DNA of 64,000 nucleotides from Streptomyces sp. CB01580 (lineage in GTDB: Bacteria; Actinomycetota; Actinomycetes; Streptomycetales; Streptomycetaceae). Under the pieces are notes generated by a model. The model was not told where the DNA came from. It did not search any database and saw only the letters and a program-made list of their open reading frames with translations. Below are positions 62,271 through 64,000 of this stretch, one piece after another. Position 1 is the stretch's first letter; each line of letters begins with the position of its first letter. The translations under genes were made by a program, and so were the position numbers. Location: positions 239,387 to 303,386 of the forward strand of contig NZ_LIXJ01000016.1 of NCBI RefSeq assembly GCF_001905795.1, read 5' to 3'.

Positions 62271-63311
62271 ATGACTTTCGTCGACGAGGTGAAGAACGCC
62301 GTCACTCCACGAGCCGCAGTGCTCGTCATCGGTGTACTCGCACTGCAACTCCTGTTCATCGCCTCCTACGTCGGGGCCCTGCACAAACCGAAGCCGACGG
62401 AGATCCCCTTCGGGGTCGTCGCTCCCCAGCAGATGTCCGCGCAGCTCCTGACCGAGCTGAAGAACCTCCCGGGCGGTCCGCTGGACCCCCGCGCGGTCGC
62501 CGACGAGGCCACGGCCCGCGAGCGGATCATGAACCGTGAGATCGACGGCGCCCTGATCGTCGACCCCACCGGCACCACCGACACCGTCCTCGTCGCCTCC
62601 GGCGGCGGCACCGCCATGGCCGACACCCTGACCAAGACCCTCACCAAGGTGGAGCAGGCCCAGCAGCGCACGGTGCGGTCCGTGGACCTGGCTCCCGCCT
62701 CCGACCAGGACTTCAACGGGATCTCGTCCTTCTACCTGGTGGTGGGCTGGTGTGTGGGCGGTTATCTCTGCGCCTCGATTCTGGCGATCAGCGCCGGCGC
62801 CAAACCCGCCAACCGGCAGCGCGCGCTGATCCGGACCGGCGTCATGGCGCTCTACTCCGTACTGGGCGGAATCGGCGGCGCGCTCATCATCGGCCCGATT
62901 CTCGGTGCCCTGCCCGGAAGCTTCTGGGGCCTGTCGGGGCTGGGAGCGCTGACCGTCTTCGCGGTCGGCATGCTCACCCTCGCCCTCCAGGCCCTCACCG
63001 GCATCGTCGGCATCGGCCTGGCCGTCCTGATCGTGGTGATCGCGGGCAACCCGAGCGCCGGCGGCGCCTTCCCGCTGCCGATGCTCCCGGACTTCTGGCG
63101 GGCGATCGGCCCCGCGCTGCCGCCCGGAGCCGGTACCTGGGTGGCCCGCTCGATCGCCTACTTCAAGGGCAACGCGATCACCGGACCGCTGCTGGTGCTC
63201 TCCGCCTGGGCGGCGGTGGGCACCCTCGTCACCTTCCTGATCGCCATGCGCCGCACCCCGCAGGACATCGCCGACGCCCCGCCGCCGTTCGGCTCGGTGG
63301 TCGAGGACTGA
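62271..63311 (+). CDS. Integral membrane protein, ABC-2/YhgE (DUF3533)-like
   Basis: Protein of 346 residues. One N-terminal membrane segment (AAVLVIGVLALQLLFIASYVGAL) is followed by an extracellular domain with GVVAPQQMSAQLLTELKNL and IMNREIDGALIVDPTGTTDTVLVASGGGTAMADTLTKTL. Five further membrane segments start at SSFYLVVGWCVGGYLCASIL. The layout is that of YhgE/Pip and ABC-2 permease-like proteins. No ATPase gene is adjacent. ATG 62271 follows TGAGGAC. Function unknown; export or envelope stress is possible. Confidence 0.83.
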   Translation: MTFVDEVKNAVTPRAAVLVIGVLALQLLFIASYVGALHKPKPTEIPFGVVAPQQMSAQLLTELKNLPGGPLDPRAVADEATARERIMNREIDGALIVDPTGTTDTVLVASGGGTAMADTLTKTLTKVEQAQQRTVRSVDLAPASDQDFNGISSFYLVVGWCVGGYLCASILAISAGAKPANRQRALIRTGVMALYSVLGGIGGALIIGPILGALPGSFWGLSGLGALTVFAVGMLTLALQALTGIVGIGLAVLIVVIAGNPSAGGAFPLPMLPDFWRAIGPALPPGAGTWVARSIAYFKGNAITGPLLVLSAWAAVGTLVTFLIAMRRTPQDIADAPPPFGSVVED

Positions 63312-63417
63312 TCCGTACACACCGCGCCCGCCGCTCGCCGAGCCCGCGCCCCGGAGTACTGTCCGCTTGTTCGGATCAGGCCCTGGGGCGAGGGGCCGCA
63401 CGTGGGAGGGGTGTGTC

Positions 63418-63933
63418 ATGAGTGGTACGGGGCCGGCGGACGGTACGTGGAAGCCGAGCGACGCGGAGGGCGGGGAGCTCTCGGGCCGGTGGTGGACGTG
63501 GGCCCTGTCCGCCCCCGACGACCGTGATCCCGTCAAGGACACGACGGGCGAGCACGCCGACTGGAACCAGCCGGACGACCTCTGGTTCCTCGCCGGCACG
63601 TACGGCGGCCGGGTGGTGCGGCGCTGCGCGGCGCCCTCGGACCGGCCGCTGTTCTTTCCCGTGCTCAACATGCAGCACCCCAGGTCGTACTCCAGGGTGC
63701 CCCTGTCCATGACCGTCGTGGAGGCCACCGCGTCGCTGAACGGCGTTCCGCTGCCGCTGCGCGAGTTCACCGCGTCGTTCAGGACGGAGTCGACCCAGCG
63801 CTACACCTGGGGCCTCTGGGGAGCCATCGCACCCCTGCTCCCCGGACAGTACGTGCTGGAGATCAGGGCCAGGGCCGCGAACGGCTTCTGGGTCGACACG
63901 ACGTACCACCTGGAGTCGACGCCCACCGCCTGA
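63418..63933 (+). CDS. Hypothetical protein (171 aa)
   Basis: Not recognised. A soluble, Trp-rich protein (SGRWWTWALSAPDDRDPVKDTTGEHADWNQPDDLWFLAGTYGG) with a mid-region RCAAPSDRPLFFPVLNMQHPRSYSRVP and a C-terminal beta-rich part LLPGQYVLEIRARAANGFWVDTTYHL. There is no signal peptide or membrane segment. ATG 63418 follows GTGGGAGGGGTGTGTC. The codon pattern is normal for the genome. Confidence 0.75.
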   Translation: MSGTGPADGTWKPSDAEGGELSGRWWTWALSAPDDRDPVKDTTGEHADWNQPDDLWFLAGTYGGRVVRRCAAPSDRPLFFPVLNMQHPRSYSRVPLSMTVVEATASLNGVPLPLREFTASFRTESTQRYTWGLWGAIAPLLPGQYVLEIRARAANGFWVDTTYHLESTPTA

Positions 63934-64000
63934 CCCCGGACGCCCCGCGGATGATCCCGCCGCCGGGGCCGGTTCGGCTCTAGGGTCTGTGTGATGTCGT

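Overview
The window is very GC-rich, uses GTG starts freely and carries families typical of Streptomyces: a bldA-type TTA codon, SoxR, DUF202, HmgA, DnaE2/ImuB, a DinB-fold protein and many TetR and GntR regulators. It reads as chromosomal core-to-accessory DNA of a Streptomyces. About 48 protein genes, two decayed gene relics and many operators, hairpins and short tandem repeats are annotated. No tRNA, rRNA, CRISPR array, complete insertion sequence or phage was seen. All functional calls rest on motif and family recognition by eye; no search was run.

Left part (1-14.8 kb). The tail of a multicopper oxidase is followed by a gluconate module (FadR-type repressor, divergent gntK-gntP with two inverted-repeat operators). 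After an ASCH protein comes a divergent catabolic locus. One arm is an MHS-family importer coupled by GTGA to a type B carboxylesterase. The other holds five genes covering 3-hydroxyanthranilate to 2-oxopent-4-enoate: 3-hydroxyanthranilate dioxygenase, ACMS decarboxylase, aminomuconate-semialdehyde dehydrogenase, an aminomuconate deaminase of the RidA fold, and a 4-oxalocrotonate decarboxylase-type enzyme. The operon ends at a 19-bp hairpin. An acyl-CoA oxidase with a TTA codon and a LysR regulator follow.

Middle (14.8-37 kb). A KsdD-like flavoprotein, a DMT exporter, an internally deleted short-chain dehydrogenase relic, a NUDIX hydrolase and a DUF202 pair precede a phosphotransferase-acyl-CoA dehydrogenase pair. 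That pair shares a 16-bp TetR-type operator (14/16 identical) with a tetR/SDR pair 9.3 kb away; between them lies a 1660-residue HEAT-repeat protein with an apparently leaderless promoter. Then come a Tat-exported DUF1343 (NamZ-like) protein, a convergent penicillin acylase-family enzyme, SoxR, and a MaoC hydratase and TetR that share a KstR2-like operator. An ArsR regulator sits behind a 34-bp inverted repeat and in front of an EamA-transporter relic.

Right part (37-64 kb). It holds a tetR-ABC exporter pair, hmgA with a GntR regulator, and an orphan type ISP specificity-domain protein. A tetR/DrrAB-type locus has one operator copy inside the first codons of the ATPase gene. Next are a small basic protein, a secreted SGNH lipase, a DUF5925-type AAA ATPase, a YtrA-type GntR, GNAT and DUF402 proteins, htpG behind an inverted repeat, and a methyltransferase-NUDIX-VOC triple fusion. 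The window closes with a DinB-fold protein, a class 2 lipase, the SOS mutagenesis pair dnaE2-imuB with an upstream LexA box, an ABC-2-like membrane protein and a small hypothetical protein. Convergent gene pairs are repeatedly separated by long near-perfect hairpins.
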